From positions 7,388,501-7,452,500 of the forward strand of contig NZ_CP023690.1 of assembly GCF_008704795.1 (NCBI RefSeq): DNA of 64,000 bases. Direction: 5' to 3'. The notes under the pieces were generated by a model. That model was not told the DNA's origin. It made no database searches and saw nothing but the letters and a program-made list of their open reading frames with translations. Positions 14,567 to 29,500 of this stretch are shown here, in pieces. Made by a program: the position numbers and the translations under genes. Within the stretch, counting starts at the first letter, position 1. Every line of letters starts with the position of its first letter. Source of the stretch: Streptomyces spectabilis. Its GTDB lineage: Bacteria > Actinomycetota > Actinomycetes > Streptomycetales > Streptomycetaceae.

Positions 14567-17500
14567 ATGATCCCTCTGTCCTTTGCGCAGCGCCGGCTGT
14601 GGTTCATCGACCGGCTCGAGGGCCCGTCGGCCACATACAACGTTCCGTTCGTGCTGCAGCTGGACGGAGCGCTGGACGTGGACGCCCTGCGCCTGGCGCT
14701 GCGCGACGTCGTGACCCGGCACGAGAGCCTGCGCACGCTGTTCGTCGAGGACGACGAGGGCAGGCCCGTGCAGCAGATCGAGCCTGCCGACGACCTCCTG
14801 ACGGACCTGCCCGTCCTCGACGTGACGCCCGAAGGCCTCGACGCCGCGACGGCCGAGGCCGCGTCCTACCGTTTCGACCTCTCCCACGAGATACCGGTGC
14901 GGGCACGGCTGCTGCGCACCGCCCCCGACGCGCACGTCCTGGTCCTCGTCGTGCACCACGCCGCCGCCGACGGCGAGTCGATCGCGCCGCTGAGCCGCGA
15001 CCTGGCCACCGCCTACACCGCCCGGGTGCGGTCCGAGGCGCCCCAGTGGGAGGAACTGCCGGTCCAGTACAAGGACTACACGCTGTGGCAGCGTGAGTAC
15101 CTCGGTGACGGCGACACCCCCGGCACCGTGCTGCACACCCAGCTCGACTACTGGCGCCGCGAGCTCGACGGCGCGCCGCAGCAGCTGCGCCTGCCCACGG
15201 ACCGCCCGCGGCCCTCGAAGGCCAGCCACGAGGGCGACGTCGTCGTCTTCACGGTCGACGCCGACCTCGCGGCCGCCGTCGACGCGGTGGGCAACCAGCG
15301 CGGTCTGACGCGCGCGATGATGATGCAGTCGACCCTCGCCATGCTGCTGCACCACCTCGGCGCCGGTGAGGACGTCTCCATCGGCTCGACCGTCGCGGGC
15401 CGCACCGACAGTGCGCTCAACGACCTGGTCGGCTTCTTCGTCAACACCTGGGTGCTGCGCACCGACCTGTCGGGCAACCCCACCTTCGAGCAGGTGCTCG
15501 ACCGCGTCCAGGACAAGGCGCTCGGCGCCTACGAGAACCAGGACGTGCCCTTCGAGCGGCTCGTCGAGGCGCTGAACCCGGAGCGCTCCACCGCCTACCA
15601 CCCCTTCTTCCAGGTGATGTTCAGCTGGCAGAGCACCGCTCTGGTCGAGCTGGAGCTGCCCGGTCTGACCGTCGCGCTCAAGGCCGTCGCCAACGAGACG
15701 TCGAAGTTCGACCTGGAGTTCAACTTCGCCTCCGACGAGCAGGGCCGCGTGCACTGCACCCTGGAGTACGCCACCGACCTCTTCGACCGGGCCACCGTCG
15801 AGGCGATGGGCGACCGCTTCCTGCGCATCCTGCGCGCGCTCGCGGCCGACCCCACCACCCGCGTCGGCTCGGTGGACGTGCTGTCCGCCACCGAGCAGCA
15901 CGTCCTCGCCGGGCGCAACGAGACCGCAGAGCCGACCCCCGAGGGGACCGTCGCCCAGCTCTTCGAGCGGCGCGCCGCGCTGACCCCGGACGCGATCGCG
16001 GTCACCACCGACACCCAGGACCTGACGTACCGGGAGCTCGACGAGCGGGCCAACCGCCTGGCGCACGAGCTGATCCGCCGCGGCGCGGGCCCGGAGACGC
16101 TCATCGGCCTCGCGGTGCCGCGCACCGCGGACCTGGTGACCTCCCTGCTCGGCATCCTCAAGTCCGGCGCGGCCTATGTGCCGATCGACCCGCGCTACCC
16201 CAGCGCCCGTCTCGGCCACATCCTCTCCGAGGCCCGCCCGCAGTTCATCCTGACCGACTCCGACACCGAGTCGGTGCTGCCCGACCACGAGGCCCCCCGG
16301 CTCCGGCTCGACGAGCTCGACCTGGAGAGCGGCGCGGCGGACACCCCCGCGGCCGGTCTGCGCCCGCACAACACCGCCTTCGTGATGTACACCTCCGGTT
16401 CCACCGGCAGGCCCAAGGGCGTGGCGGTCACCCACATCGGCGTGGTCAACGGCGTCACGCGTCTCGCCGCCGTGGTCGGCATCGAGCCCGGCTCGCGGAC
16501 CCTCGCCGGCACCTCCGTGAACTTCGACGTCTCGGTCTTCGAGATCATCACCACCCTGTCCGTCGGCGGCACCGTCGAGGTGGTCCGCGACGCCCTGGTC
16601 GTCGCCGAGCGCGGCGGCTGGAACGGCAGCGTCATCAGCTCGGTCCCGTCGGTCTTCGCCGAACTCCTGGACCAGGTGGGCGGGAAGATCCAGGCCGACG
16701 CGGTCGTCTTCGGCGGCGAGGCCCTGTCCGCCTCCCTCGTGGAGCGGGCCAGGGAAGCGATCCCGGGCGTGCGCGTCATCAACCCCTACGGCCAGACCGA
16801 GTCGTTCTACGCGACCGCCTTCCAGGCCGAGGAGGGCTGGACCGGCACGGCGGGCGCGCCCATCGGCGTCCCCCTTGGCAACATGCGCACCTACGTCCTG
16901 GGCGCGGGCCTGAAGCCGGTGCCGCCGGGCGTCGTGGGCGAGCTGTACGTGGCGGGCGAGGTGGCGCGCGGCTACTTCGGCCAGGCCGGGCTCACCGCCG
17001 AGCGCTTCGTCGCCGACCCCTACGGTCCGGTCGGCCACCGCATGTACCGCACCGGCGACCTCGCGCGCTGGAACGCGAGCGGCCAGCTGGAGTACGCGGG
17101 CCGTGACGACGCCCAGGTCAAGGTGCGCGGCTTCCGCATCGAGCCCGGCGAGGTGGAGGCGGCCCTCACCGCCCACCCCGGCGTGGCGAAGGCCGCCGTG
17201 GTGACGCGCCAGCACCAGGGCAGCACCCAGCTCGTCGGCTACGTGGTCGCCACCCAGCTCTGGGAGTCCGGCGACGTGGCGAACGTGGGCGACGTCGACG
17301 TCGACCTGACGGCCGCCGTCTCCTCGCGCGAGCTGCGCAGGTTCGTCTCCGACCGGCTGCCGGAGTTCATGGTGCCGTCGGTGTTCGTGATGCTCGACCG
17401 GCTGCCCCTGGACCCCAACGGCAAGCTGGACCGCAGGGCCCTGCCGGAGCCGGAGTTCACCGGCAGCGACTACCGGGCGCCGCGCAACGCGGTGGAGGAG

Positions 17501-20500
17501 GTCCTCGCCGGGGTCTACGCCGACGTGCTCGGCCTGGAGCGGGTCGGCATCGACGACGACTTCTTCGCCGTCGGCGGTGACAGCATCCGCTCCATCCAGG
17601 TGGTGGCGCGGGCCCGCACCCGGGGCGTGGAGGTCACGCCGCGGCAGATCTTCGAGTCGCGCACCGTCGCCGAGCTGGCCGAGACGGCCGCCAGCGGCGT
17701 CGAGGCCGGTCCGGTCCTGGAGGAGCTGGACGGCGGTGGCACCGGCTTCGTGCCGCACCTGCCGGTCGGCCACTGGCTGGACGAACTCGGCACCGGCGTC
17801 GACCGGTTCACCATGTCGATGACCGTCGACCTGCCCGTCGGCATGGACGAGACCGCCCTCGTCGCAACGCTCTCCGCGGTCCTCGACCACCACGACGCCC
17901 TGCGCTCGCGCCTGGTCACGGGCGCGACGCCCGGCCTCGAGGTGTCCGCACCCGGCACCGTCGACGTCGCATCCCTCGTGCACCGGGTCGCCTGCGACGG
18001 CACCTGGGCGAAGGGCTGGCACGAGCAGGCCGCCGCCGAACTCGACGCCGCCGCGAACCTGCTGGCCGCCGAGGCCGGGGTCATGGCGCGCTTCGTGTGG
18101 TTCGACGCGGGCACCGAGCAGCCCGGCCGCCTCATCCTCGTCCTGCACCACCTCGTCGTCGACGGCGTGTCCTGGAGCATCCTGCTGCCCGACCTGGCGG
18201 CCGCCTGGCAGGACGTCCGCGAGGGCCGCACCCCGGACCTCGCCCCGGTGGGCACCTCCGCCCGGCGCTGGGCGCACGCCCTGGCCGACGAGGCCGCGTC
18301 CACCGAGCGCGGCGCCGAGCTGGCGCTCTGGCGCTCCATCGTCTCCGGGCCCGACCCGGTCCTCGGCAGCCGTCCGCTCGACCCGGCCGTCGACACCATC
18401 GCGACCATCGAGTACGTCCACCAGGACCTGTCCGCCGAGGCCACGGACGCGCTCCTCACGAGCCTCCCCGCGGCCTACCGCGGCGGCGTCAACGACGGTC
18501 TGCTCGCGGCGCTCGCGCTCGCGGTGGCCAAGTGGCGCAAGCAGCGCGGCATCGACGACTCCGCCGCGTCGTCCCTGCTCGTGCGCATGGAGGGCCACGG
18601 CCGCGAGGAGGCCGCCGCGCCCGGCGCCGACCTCTCCCGCACGGTGGGCTGGTTCACCAGCATGTACCCCGTACGCCTGGACGTCGCGGGCGTCGACGTG
18701 GACGAGGCGCTCGCCGGCGGCACCGCCGCGGGCACCGCCGTCAAGGCGGTCAAGGAGCAGCTCCTCGCCGTCCCGGACAAGGGCATCGGCTACGGCCTGC
18801 TGCGCTACCTCAACCCGGAGACCGCCGAGGTCCTCAAGCGGTACGCCACCGGCCAGATCTCCTTCAACTACCTCGGCCACTACGCGGGTTCGGCGAACAT
18901 GCCGGAGAACCTGCGGGGCCTGGGCTTCACCCAGGTCGAGGGCACCACCGAGCTGGTGGCGGAGCTCGACGCCGCCATGCCCGCCCTCGCCGCGCTCAAC
19001 GTCACCGCGTACGTCGCCGACAGCGAGCAGGGGCCGCGTCTGACCGCCCGGCTCGACTACCCCTCCGGCCTCTTCACGCAGGCCGAGGTCGCCGACCTCG
19101 CCGCGCTGTGGCGCACCGCGCTCGAAGGCCTCGCGCGCCACGCCGCGCAGCCGACCGCCGGCGGCCTCACCCCGTCCGACGTGCCGCTGGTCGAGGTGGG
19201 CCAGGGCGACCTGGACACCTGGCAGGAGACGTACGCGGGCCTGGCCGACGTGCTGCCGCTGACCGCGATGCAGAGCGGTCTGCTGTTCCACACCGAGCTG
19301 GCCGGCGCGTCCTTCGACACCTACCAGATGCAGTTCGACTTCCACCTGTCCGGCGCGGTCGAGCCGGAGCGGATGCGGGCGGCCGGACAGGCTCTCCTGG
19401 ACCGCTTCCCCAACCTGCGCGCCGCGTTCACCACCGACAGCGCCGGTGACCGCGTCCAGATCATCCAGAGCCACGTGGAACTGCCCTGGCACGAGGAGGA
19501 CCTGAGCGCCTTCGAGGGCGAGGAGCGCGCGGAGCGGCTCAAGCAGTTCCTGGCCGCCGAGCACGGCACCCGCTTCGCCGTGGCCACGGCGCCGCTGCTG
19601 CGGATGTCCCTCGTCAAGCTGTCCGCCGACGCGTGGGAGCTGGTCTTCACCGCCCACCACGCCCTGTTCGACGGCTGGTCCATCCCGCTGCTCATGCAGG
19701 ACCTGATGCGGCTGTACGGCTCGGCGGGCGACGCCTCCGAGCTGGGCAGGCCCGGCAACTACCGGGACTTCCTCACGTGGCTCTCCCGCCAGGACAAGGA
19801 GGCCACCGCCCAGGCCTGGGCGAAGGAGCTGGACGGGGTCGACGAGCCCACGCTGCTGCTGCCCGTCGGCTCCGACGAGCCGGGCGAGTCCTCGGGCGCC
19901 GGCCAGATCGACGTGCCGCTCACGGCGGAGCAGTCCCGTGCGCTCTCGCGCCGCGCCAGCGAGCTGGGCGTGACCCTCAACACCGTGGTCCAGGGCGCCT
20001 GGGCGATGCTCCTCGCGGGACTGACGGGCCGTCAGGACGTGGTGTTCGGCGCCACGGTCTCCGGCCGTCCGCCGCAGGTCGCGGGCGTCGACGAGATGGT
20101 GGGCCTGTTCATCAACACCCTTCCGGTGCGGGTGGACTGCGCCCCCGGCGCGACGCTCGGCAGCGTCCTGAGCACGCTGCAGGACCGCCAGGGCGCGCTC
20201 CTCGACCACCACCACCACAGCCTCCTCGACCTGCACCAGAGCACCGGTCTGCGGGCGCTGTTCGACACGATGGTGGTCTTCGAGTCGTACCCGATCGACA
20301 GTGCCGCGCTCAGCGAGGCGTACTCCGCCGCCGGGATCTCCGTGACCGGGATCAGCCCGCTCAGCGGCACCCACTACCCGCTGACGGTCATCGCCGTCGC
20401 CGAGCCGCACCTGAAGGTGACCCTCCAGCACCAGCACCACCTCCTCGACACCGAGCGCGCGCGGGACATCTCCGTGCGCCTGGGCCGGGTCCTCGCCCAG

Positions 20501-23500
20501 CTCGCGGAGGACCCGCGGGCCCCGTTCGGCTCCATCGACCTCCTTGAGCCCGCCGAGCGCGAGCAGCTGGTCGTCGCGGTCAACGACACGGCCGCCGAGA
20601 CGCCCGAGCTGACCATCCCCGGCCTGTTCGAGCGGCAGGTCGCCGCGGTGCCGGAGAAGGTCGCGGTGACCTACGGCGACGTGGCGTACACCTACGCCGA
20701 GCTCGACGCCCGCGCGAACCGCCTCGCCCAGGAGCTGGCCGGCCGCGGCGTCGGCCCGGAGACCGTGGTGGGCCTCGCCCTGCCGCGCTCCGCCGACCTG
20801 GTCACCGGCATGCTCGGCATCCTCAAGGCGGGCGGCGCGTATCTGCCGATCGACCCGAAGTACCCGAGCACGCGCCTGGACCACATCCTGTCCACCGCGC
20901 GCCCGCAGCTCGTCCTCACCGACGCCGACACCGTCGGGGTGCTGCCGGAGACGGACGTCCCGTCCCTGTTCCTCGGCGACCTCGACCTCGAAGGCACCGC
21001 GGACGGCGAGCGGGCCGAGGTGCGTCCGCACAACGCCGCGTACGTGATGTACACCTCCGGCTCCACCGGCACCCCCAAGGGCGTCGTGGTCAGCCACGCG
21101 AACGTGGTCAACGGCGTCCTGCGGCTCGCCGACCGGGTCGGCGTCACCGCGGACACCCGGATGCTCGCCAACACGTCGGTCAACTTCGACGTCTCGGTCT
21201 TCGAGGTCGTCACCACGCTCGCCCAGGGCGGCACCATCGAGGTGGTCCGCGACGCCCTGGTCCTGGCCGAGCGCCAGGAAGTGACGGCGAGCGTGATCCA
21301 CACCGTGCCGTCCGTCTTCGCCGAGCTGGGCGAGCGCCTGCCCGCCATGACCGGCCTGGAGACGGTCGTCTTCGCCGGTGAGGCGCTGCCCGCGACGCTC
21401 GTGCACCGCATCCGCGAGTCCCTGCCCGACGTCCGGGTCGTCAACGCCTACGGCCAGACCGAGTCCTTCTACGCCTCCGCGTTCGCCATCCCGGCGGGCG
21501 CCGAATGGCAGGCCGCCGACAACACCCCCATCGGCACGCCGCTGGGCAACATGCGCACCTACATCCTCGGTGCGGGCCTCGCGCCCCTGCCGCCGGGCGT
21601 CGTGGGCGAGCTGTACGTCGCGGGCAACATCGCCCGCGGCTACTTCGGACAGGCCGAGCTGACCGCCGAGCGGTTCGTCGCCGACCCGTACGGCCCGGCC
21701 GGCGCGCGCATGTACCGCACCGGTGACCTGGCCCGCTGGAACGCCGACGGGCAGATCGAGTACGTCGGCCGCGAGGACGACCAGATCAAGATCCGCGGCG
21801 TGCGCGTCGAGCCCGCCGAGATCGAGGCCGCCCTGGCCACGCACCCGGCCGTCGGCCAGGCCGTCGTGGTCCCGCACGAGGGCGCGGGCGACAAGCAGCT
21901 CGTCGCCTACGTGGTCCCGGACCTGGACGGCACCGAGTACATCGAGGAGTCCGCCAAGCAGGTCGACGAGTGGGAGCAGATCTACGACGAGGTCTACTCC
22001 GCCACCGGCACCGAGTGGGGCGAGGACTTCACCGGCTGGAACTCCAGCTACACCGGTGAGGAGATCCCGCTCGACGAGATGCGCGACTGGCGCGACGCGG
22101 CGGTGGCGCAGATCCTGCGCACGGGCCCGCGCCGCATCCTCGAACTGGGCGTCGGCTCCGGCCTTCTGATGGGCCATCTGCTGAACGACGAGAGCATCGA
22201 GGAGTACTGGGCGACCGACCTGTCCTCGCAGGTCATCGGCCGACTCACCCAGGAGGTCGAGCAGGCCGGGTTCGCCGACAAGGTCACCCTGCGCCACCAG
22301 ACCGCCGACGACACCACCGATCTGCCCCGGGGGCACTTCGACACCGTCGTCCTGAACTCGGTGATCCAGTACTTCCCGCACGCCGCCTACCTGGACGACG
22401 TCCTCGCCAAGGCGCTCGACCTGCTCGCGCCCGGCGGCCGCATCGTGGTCGGTGACGTCCGCAACGCGGGCACGCTGCACCTGATGCGCACCGGCGTGCA
22501 GCGCACCCAGTACCCGAACGAGGCACCGGCGGCGGCCCACGCGGCCATCGCCCGCTCCATCCTCACCGAGCCCGAACTGGTCCTGGACCCCGAGTGGTTC
22601 CACCAGTTCGGCGAGAAGCACGGCGCGGCCGCGGTGGACATCCGCCTCAAGCCGGGCCAGGCCCACAACGAGCTGACGCGGCACCGCTACGAGATCTTCG
22701 TGCACAAGGACCCGGTGGACGCGGTCGACGTCAGCGACGCGCCCGCCGTGGACTGGGGCCGTCAGGTCGGCGACCTCGCCGCCCTGGAGGAGCTGGTCCG
22801 CGCCCAGGACGGTCCGGCGCTTCGCGTCACCGGCATCCTCAACGCCCGGATGATCGAGGAGGCCGACTGGGCCGCCGAGGTCAAGATCGTCGATGCGCCC
22901 CCCGCGGCCGAGTCCGCCGTGGACCCGGAGGCCCTGCACGAGTGGGCCGCCGCGCACGGCTGGAGCGTCCTGATGACCTGGTCGTCGGCGGCCGGCGAGA
23001 GCTTCGACGCGATCGTCCTGACCGACGCCGACGCCACCTCGCGGCCGGTGCGGGGCGGCTTCGTCCCGTCGCGCCGCGCCGACCTGTACCTGTCCAGCGA
23101 CCCGGCCGCGGCCACTCAGATCGGTGTCCTGGTCGGTTCGCTGCGCGGCTACCTCCAGGAGCGGCTGCCCGCCCACCTGGTGCCCGCGTCGGTGGTGGCC
23201 ATCGCCTCGGTGCCGCTGGCCGCCAACGGCAAGCTGGACCGCAGGGCGCTGCCCGCCCCCGAGCTGTCGGGGCAGGCCGGCGGCAGGCCCCCGCGCACCC
23301 TCCAGGAAGAGCTGCTCTGCGACCTGTTCGCCGAGGTCCTCGACCTGGAGCGGGTCAGCGTCGACGACAACTTCTTCGACCTGGGCGGCCACTCGCTGCT
23401 CGCCACCAAGCTCATCAGCCGCATCCGCGCCACCCTCGGCGCCGAGGTCGAGCTGCGCACCTTCTTCTCCCACCCCACGGTGGCGGGGATCGTGCCGCAC

Positions 23501-26500
23501 CTGGACGGCAGCGTCCGCACCCAGGCGCCCCTGGTCCGCGTGGCCGAGCGGCCCGAGCACCTGCCGCTCTCCTTCGCCCAGCAGCGCCTGTGGTTCGTCG
23601 ACCAGTTCGAGGGTCCGTCGGCGACGTACAACATGCCGATCGTGCTCCGTCTCAGCGGTGAGCTCGACATCCCGTCCCTGGAGACGGCGCTCAACGATGT
23701 CGTGGCCCGCCACGAGACCCTGCGCACGGTCTTCCCCGCGGTCAACGGCAAGCCCGAGCAGCAGATCCACTCCGTCGAGGACGCGCGGGTCACCCTGGCC
23801 GTGCGCGACTTCGACAGCGAGGACGAGGTGGCCGCGGCCCTCACCGAGGCCGCCCGGTACGCCTTCGCCCTGGAGAGCGAACTGCCCCTGCGCGCCCAGC
23901 TGTTCCGCAGTGGCCCGCAGGAGTCCGTCCTGTCCCTGGTGGTCCACCACATCGCGGCCGACGGCTGGTCCTACGCCCCGCTGGCCCAGGACCTGGCCGC
24001 CGCCTACACCGCGCGCGTCGGCGGCGCCGCCCCCGAGTGGACCGAGCTTCCGGTCCAGTACGCCGACTACACCCTGTGGCAGCACGAGCTGCTCGGCGAC
24101 GAGAGCGACCCGGACAGCCTGTTCAACAAGCAGTACGCCTACTGGGCGGAGCAGCTCGCCGGGCTGCCGGAGAAGGTCACCATCCCGACCGACCGGCCGC
24201 GTCCCGCCGTGCTCAAGGGCACCGGTGACCTGCTGCGCTTCACCCTGGACGCCGAGCTGCACCAGGGCATCGCGGACCTCGCCAAGGCCACCGGCACGAC
24301 GCCCTTCATGGTGCTGCAGAGCACCATGGCGGCCCTGCTGACCCGCCTCGGCGCGGGCACCGACATCTCCGTCGGCAGTGGCATCGCCGGGCGCACCGAC
24401 GAGAACCTGAAGGACCTGGTCGGTCTCTTCGTGAACCTGCTCGTGCTGCGCACGGACACCTCCGGCGACCCCACCTTCGCCGAACTTCTGGCCCAGGTGC
24501 GCAAGACCAGCCTGTCCGCGTACTCGCACCAGGACATCCCCTTCGAGTCCCTGGTGGAGAAGCTCAACCCCGAGCGCCAGCCGTCCGTCCACCCGCTGTT
24601 CCAGATCGCCCTGGCGCTCCAGAACAACGAGGCGGCCCAGTTCGAGCTGCCCGGACTGCGCGTGCAGGCCGACGGTTCCGGCACCGGAACCGCCCGCTAC
24701 GACCTGCTGCTCAGCCTGGACGAGACCTTCGAGGACCGGACCAGGCCCGCGGGCATCTCGGTCGCCGCCGAGTACTCCGACGAGCTGTTCGACGCCTCGA
24801 CGATCGAGACGCTGCTCACGCGCTGGCAGCGGCTGCTGACCACCGCGGTCACCAACCCCTCGCACCGCATCAGCTACGCGGACCTGCTCACCCCCGAGGA
24901 GCGGCGTCAGCTGCTCGCGGCGGAGCAGGAGCAGGGCGAGCGGGTGGCCGCCCCGGCGACCTTCCCGGAGCTGTTCGCGGCCCGGCTGCAGGCCGCGCCG
25001 GACGCCCTGGCGGTGGAGTCGGCCGACGTGACGTGGTCGTACGCGGAGCTGGACGCGCGGGCGAACCGCATCGCGCACTGGCTGATCGCCCGCGGCATCG
25101 GTCTGGAGCAGCAGGTGGCCGTGGCCATGCCGCGCTCGGCGGAGCAGGTCGCGGTGGCCCTGGGCATCCTGAAGGCGGGCGCCGCCTACATGCCCGTCGA
25201 CCTGGACTACCCGGCCGACCGCATCACGTACATGGTCGACGACGCCGCCCCGGCCGCCCTCCTGGTGACGCGGGCCGCGGTTGAGGACCTGCCCGAGGGC
25301 CTGGCCACCGAGGTCGTGGCCGTGGACGCCGAGGAGGTCCAGGCGGCCTGGCAGACGGCCCCGGACAGCACGCCCGCCACCGGTCTGACCCTGGACCACC
25401 CGGCGTACGTCATCTACACCTCGGGCTCCACGGGCCGCCCCAAGGGCGTCACCGTGCCGCACAGGGGCATCGCCGCGCTCAGCCACTCCACCCAGGAGCG
25501 GCTCGCCATCACCGCGGACGCCCGCATCCTGCAGGTCGCCGCGCCCAGCTTCGACGCCGCGTTCTGGGAGCTGGTGCAGTCCCTGACCACCGGCGCGGCG
25601 CTGATCGTGCCGACCGAGCGGCGCCTGGTCGGCGACGACCTGGTGCGCACCCTCACCCAGCGCCGCGTCACGCACGTGATGCTGCCGCCGAGCGTGCTCG
25701 CCGCGCTGCCCGCGGACACCCCGCGGACCCTGACCGAGCTGCGGACGGTGACCGTCGGCGGCGAGGCCTGCCCGCCCGGTCTGGCCTCGGCCTGGTCGCA
25801 GGGGCGTCGCTTCGTCAACGCCTACGGCCCCACCGAGACCACGGTCTGCGGTTCCATCTCCACCCCGCTGACCAGCGACCACACCCCCATCGGCACCGCC
25901 GTGGCCGACAACCGGGTGCGCGTGCTCGACGAGCAGCTGGCGCCGGTGCCCACGGGCACCCCCGGCGAGCTGTACGTGGCCGGTCCCAGCCTGGCCCGCG
26001 GCTACCTGGGCCGCCCGGCGCTGACCGCCGAGCGCTTCGTCACCGACCCCTACGGTCCCGCGGGTTCGCGGATGTACCGCACGGGCGACGTGGTGCGCCG
26101 GGGCGCCGACGGCCAGCTGGAGTACCTGGGCCGCAGCGACGACCAGGTCAAGCTCCGCGGCCTGCGCATCGAGCCCGGTGAGATCGAGGCGGCCCTGGCC
26201 GAGCACCACAACGTGGCCCAGGTCGTCGTCCTCGTCCGCGAGGTACGCGGCAGCAAGCAGCTGGTCGGCTACGTCGTACCGGTCGGCGCCCGCGAGTCCT
26301 CGGACGACTTCGACATCACCGCGGGTGTCTCCGCCAAGGAGCTGCGCCGCTTCGCGGCGGGCCGCCTGCCGGAGTTCATGGTGCCGTCGTCCTTCGTCCT
26401 GCTCGACGAGCTGCCGCTGACCCCCAACGGCAAGCTCGACAAGGCCGCGCTGCCCGAGCCCGAGGTGCCCGGCGGTGCCTACCAGGCGCCGCGCACGCCC

Positions 26501-29500
26501 GAGGAGCAGGCCCTTGCCGCCGCCTACGCGGAGGTCCTCGGCCTGGAGCGGGTCGGCATCGACGACGACTTCTTCGCCGTCGGCGGTGACTCCATCCGCT
26601 CCATCCAGGTCGTCTCCAAGGCCCGGGTCCACGGCATCGAGATCACGCCGCGGCAGGTCTTCGAGTGCCGTACGGTGGCCGCCCTCGCCGTGGCAGCCGC
26701 GACCGGCGGACCGGCCGTACCGGTCCGCGAGGAGCTGGAGGGCGGTGGCATCGGCCACATGCCGCTCCTGCCGATCGCCCGCTACATCACCGAACTGGGC
26801 GGCGGCTACGACCGGTTCGTGATGTCCATGGCGCTGAACCTGCCGCGCGGCATCGACGAGAGCGGTCTGATCGCCACCCTGTCCGCGGTCGTCGACCACC
26901 ACGACATGCTCCGCGCCCGCCTCGTCACCACGGACGAGACCGCCCTTGAGGTGGCCGAGCCCGGCACCGTCGACGTGGCCTCGCTGATCCGCCGCACGCC
27001 CAGCACGGGCGACTGGCAGGACGAGGCCTGGCGGGACGAGGCGAAGGCCGCGCTCGACGCCGCCGTACGGGAGCTCAACCCCGCGGCCGGCGACATGGCC
27101 CGCTTCGTGTGGTTCGACGCCGGTCCCGAGACCGCGGGCCGCCTGATCGTCGTACTGCACCACCTGGTGGTCGACGGCGTGTCCTGGCGGATCCTCGTCC
27201 CGGACTTCGCCGAGGCGTGGGAGCAGGTCCGCGAGGGCCGCACCCCCGAGCTCGCCCCGGTGCCCACCTCGATGCGCCACTGGGCCCACGCCCTCACCGA
27301 GGAGGCCGCCTCGCCCGGGCGGACGGCCGAACTCGCGCTGTGGCAGAACATCGTGGAGGGCCCGGACCCGCTGCTCGGCTCCCGGCCGATCGACCCGGCG
27401 GTGGACACGCGCGGCACCATGGAGTCCGTGGAGCTGCGGCTGGGCACCGAGGCCACCGAGGCGCTCCTGACGGCGCTGCCCGCGGCCTTCCACGGCGGGC
27501 CCAACGACGGTCTGCTCACCGCCCTCGCCCTGGCCCTGACGCAGTGGCGCAAGAAGCGCGGCGTGGACGAGTCCTCGCTGCTCCTGCGCCTGGAGGGGCA
27601 CGGCCGCGAGGAGGCGGCGGCGCCGGGTGTGGACCTGTCGCGCACGGTCGGCTGGTTCACCACCATGTTCCCCGTCCGCCTGAACGTCGAGGGCTTCGAC
27701 ATCGACGAGGCCGTCGCGGGCGGACGCTCCGCGGGCCACGCCATCAAGGCCGTCAAGGAGCAGCTCAACGCGATCCCGGACAAGGGCATCGGCTACGGCC
27801 TGCTGCGCTATCTCAACCCGGAGACCGCCGAGGTCCTCGAAGCGCGCCAGGCGGGTCAGGTCACCTTCAACTACCTGGGCCGGTTCGCCGACGGCGACCA
27901 GCCGGGCGGCGGCGGTGGCTGGGCCATCGCCTCCGACATGGAGGGCATCGCGGCCGAGCTGGACGCGGACATGCCCGCCCTGTCGACGGCGGAGATCAAC
28001 TCCTACGTGGTGGACACCGCGCAGGGCCCGCAGTTCAGCGCCTCCGTCAGCTACCCCGCCGGGCTGCTCGCCCGCGAGGAGGCGCAGGAGATCGCCGACC
28101 TGTGGCAGAACGCCCTCGAAGGCGTCGCCCGGCACGCCCGCACGCCGGACGCGGGCGGTCTGACGCCCTCGGACGTCTCCCTGGTGCGGGTGCGCCAGCG
28201 CGACCTCGAGCAGTGGGAGGAGCAGTACCCGGGCGTCCAGGACGTGTGGCCGATGACGGACGCGCAGTCCGGTCTGCTCTTCCAGAGCCAGCTCGCCGAC
28301 ACCTCCTTCGACGCCTACCACGTGCAGTTCGCGATGCACCTGTCCGGCGCGGTGGACCCGGAGCGGATGCGCGCCGCCGGTCAGACCCTGCTCGACCGGT
28401 ACGCCAACTTCCGCACCGCCTTCGTCTCCAGCGCCTCCGGGCAGCAGGTCCAGCTGGTCCTCGACCACGTCGACCTGCCCTGGCAGGTCGTGGACCTGCG
28501 GGACCTCGGTGAGCAGGCGCAGGAGGAGGCCTTCGAGAAGCTCCTCGCCGAGGACCAGACGGCGCACTTCGACCCGGCGGTCCCGCCGATGATGCGCATG
28601 ACCCTGGTGCTGCGGAGCGACGAGCTCTCGGAGCTGGTGTTCACCGTCAACCACGTGCTGTTCGACGGCTGGTCCTTCCCGCTGATGCTCCAGGACCTCA
28701 TCCGCGCCTACGCGGCGCACGGGGACATCTCAGCGCTTCCGCGGGTGCGGCCCTACCGCGACTTCCTGGCCTGGCTCGGCAAGCAGGACCAGGAGGCGGC
28801 CTACGAGGCCTGGGCGCGGGAGCTGGACGGAGTCGAGGAGCCGACGCTGCTCGCCCCCGCCGCGGCCACCACGGCCGTCCCCGACGGCCAGGACGCCACG
28901 GAACACGTGGACCTGCCGCTGTCCGCCGGGCTCGGCCAGGAACTCCAGCGCCGCGCCGGTGAGTTGGGCATCACGCTCAACATGCTGCTCCAGGGCGCGT
29001 GGGGCGTGGTCCTCGGCCACCTGACCGGGCGTCAGGACGTCGTCTTCGGTACGACGGTCTCCGGCCGTCCGCCGCAGGTGCCGGGCGTGGACGAGATGGT
29101 GGGTCTGTTCATCAACGCCCTTCCGGTGCGCGTGGAGTTCACGCCCCGGGACAGCCTCGCGGACCTGCTGACCGGGCTCCGTGAGCGCCAGGCGGTCCTC
29201 ATGGACCACCAGAACCTCGGCCTCACCGAGATCCACAAGGCCGCGGCCGTGGGCACGCTGTTCGACAGCATGATCATCTTCGAGTCGTTCCCGATCGACC
29301 GGGACGGGATGTCCGAGGCGCACGGCGAGGCCGGCGTCGCGATCACGGGCATGCGCATCCACAGCAGCACCCACTACCCGATCACCCTCGGCTCCGACCC
29401 GAACCTGAGCATGGCGGTCATCGAGTACCGCAAGGACCTGTTCGAGCGCGCCGAGATCGAGCGGATCGCCGCCCGCCTCGGCAAGGTCCTCGACCGGCTC

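Noticed and set aside
14357..28720. A 4787-codon open frame antisense to NRPS 2, and similar ones opposite NRPS 1 and the A-KR-T gene
   Set aside because: GC-rich third positions on the sense strand keep the antisense frame open; the translation is Arg/Gly/Val/Asp noise with no domains.
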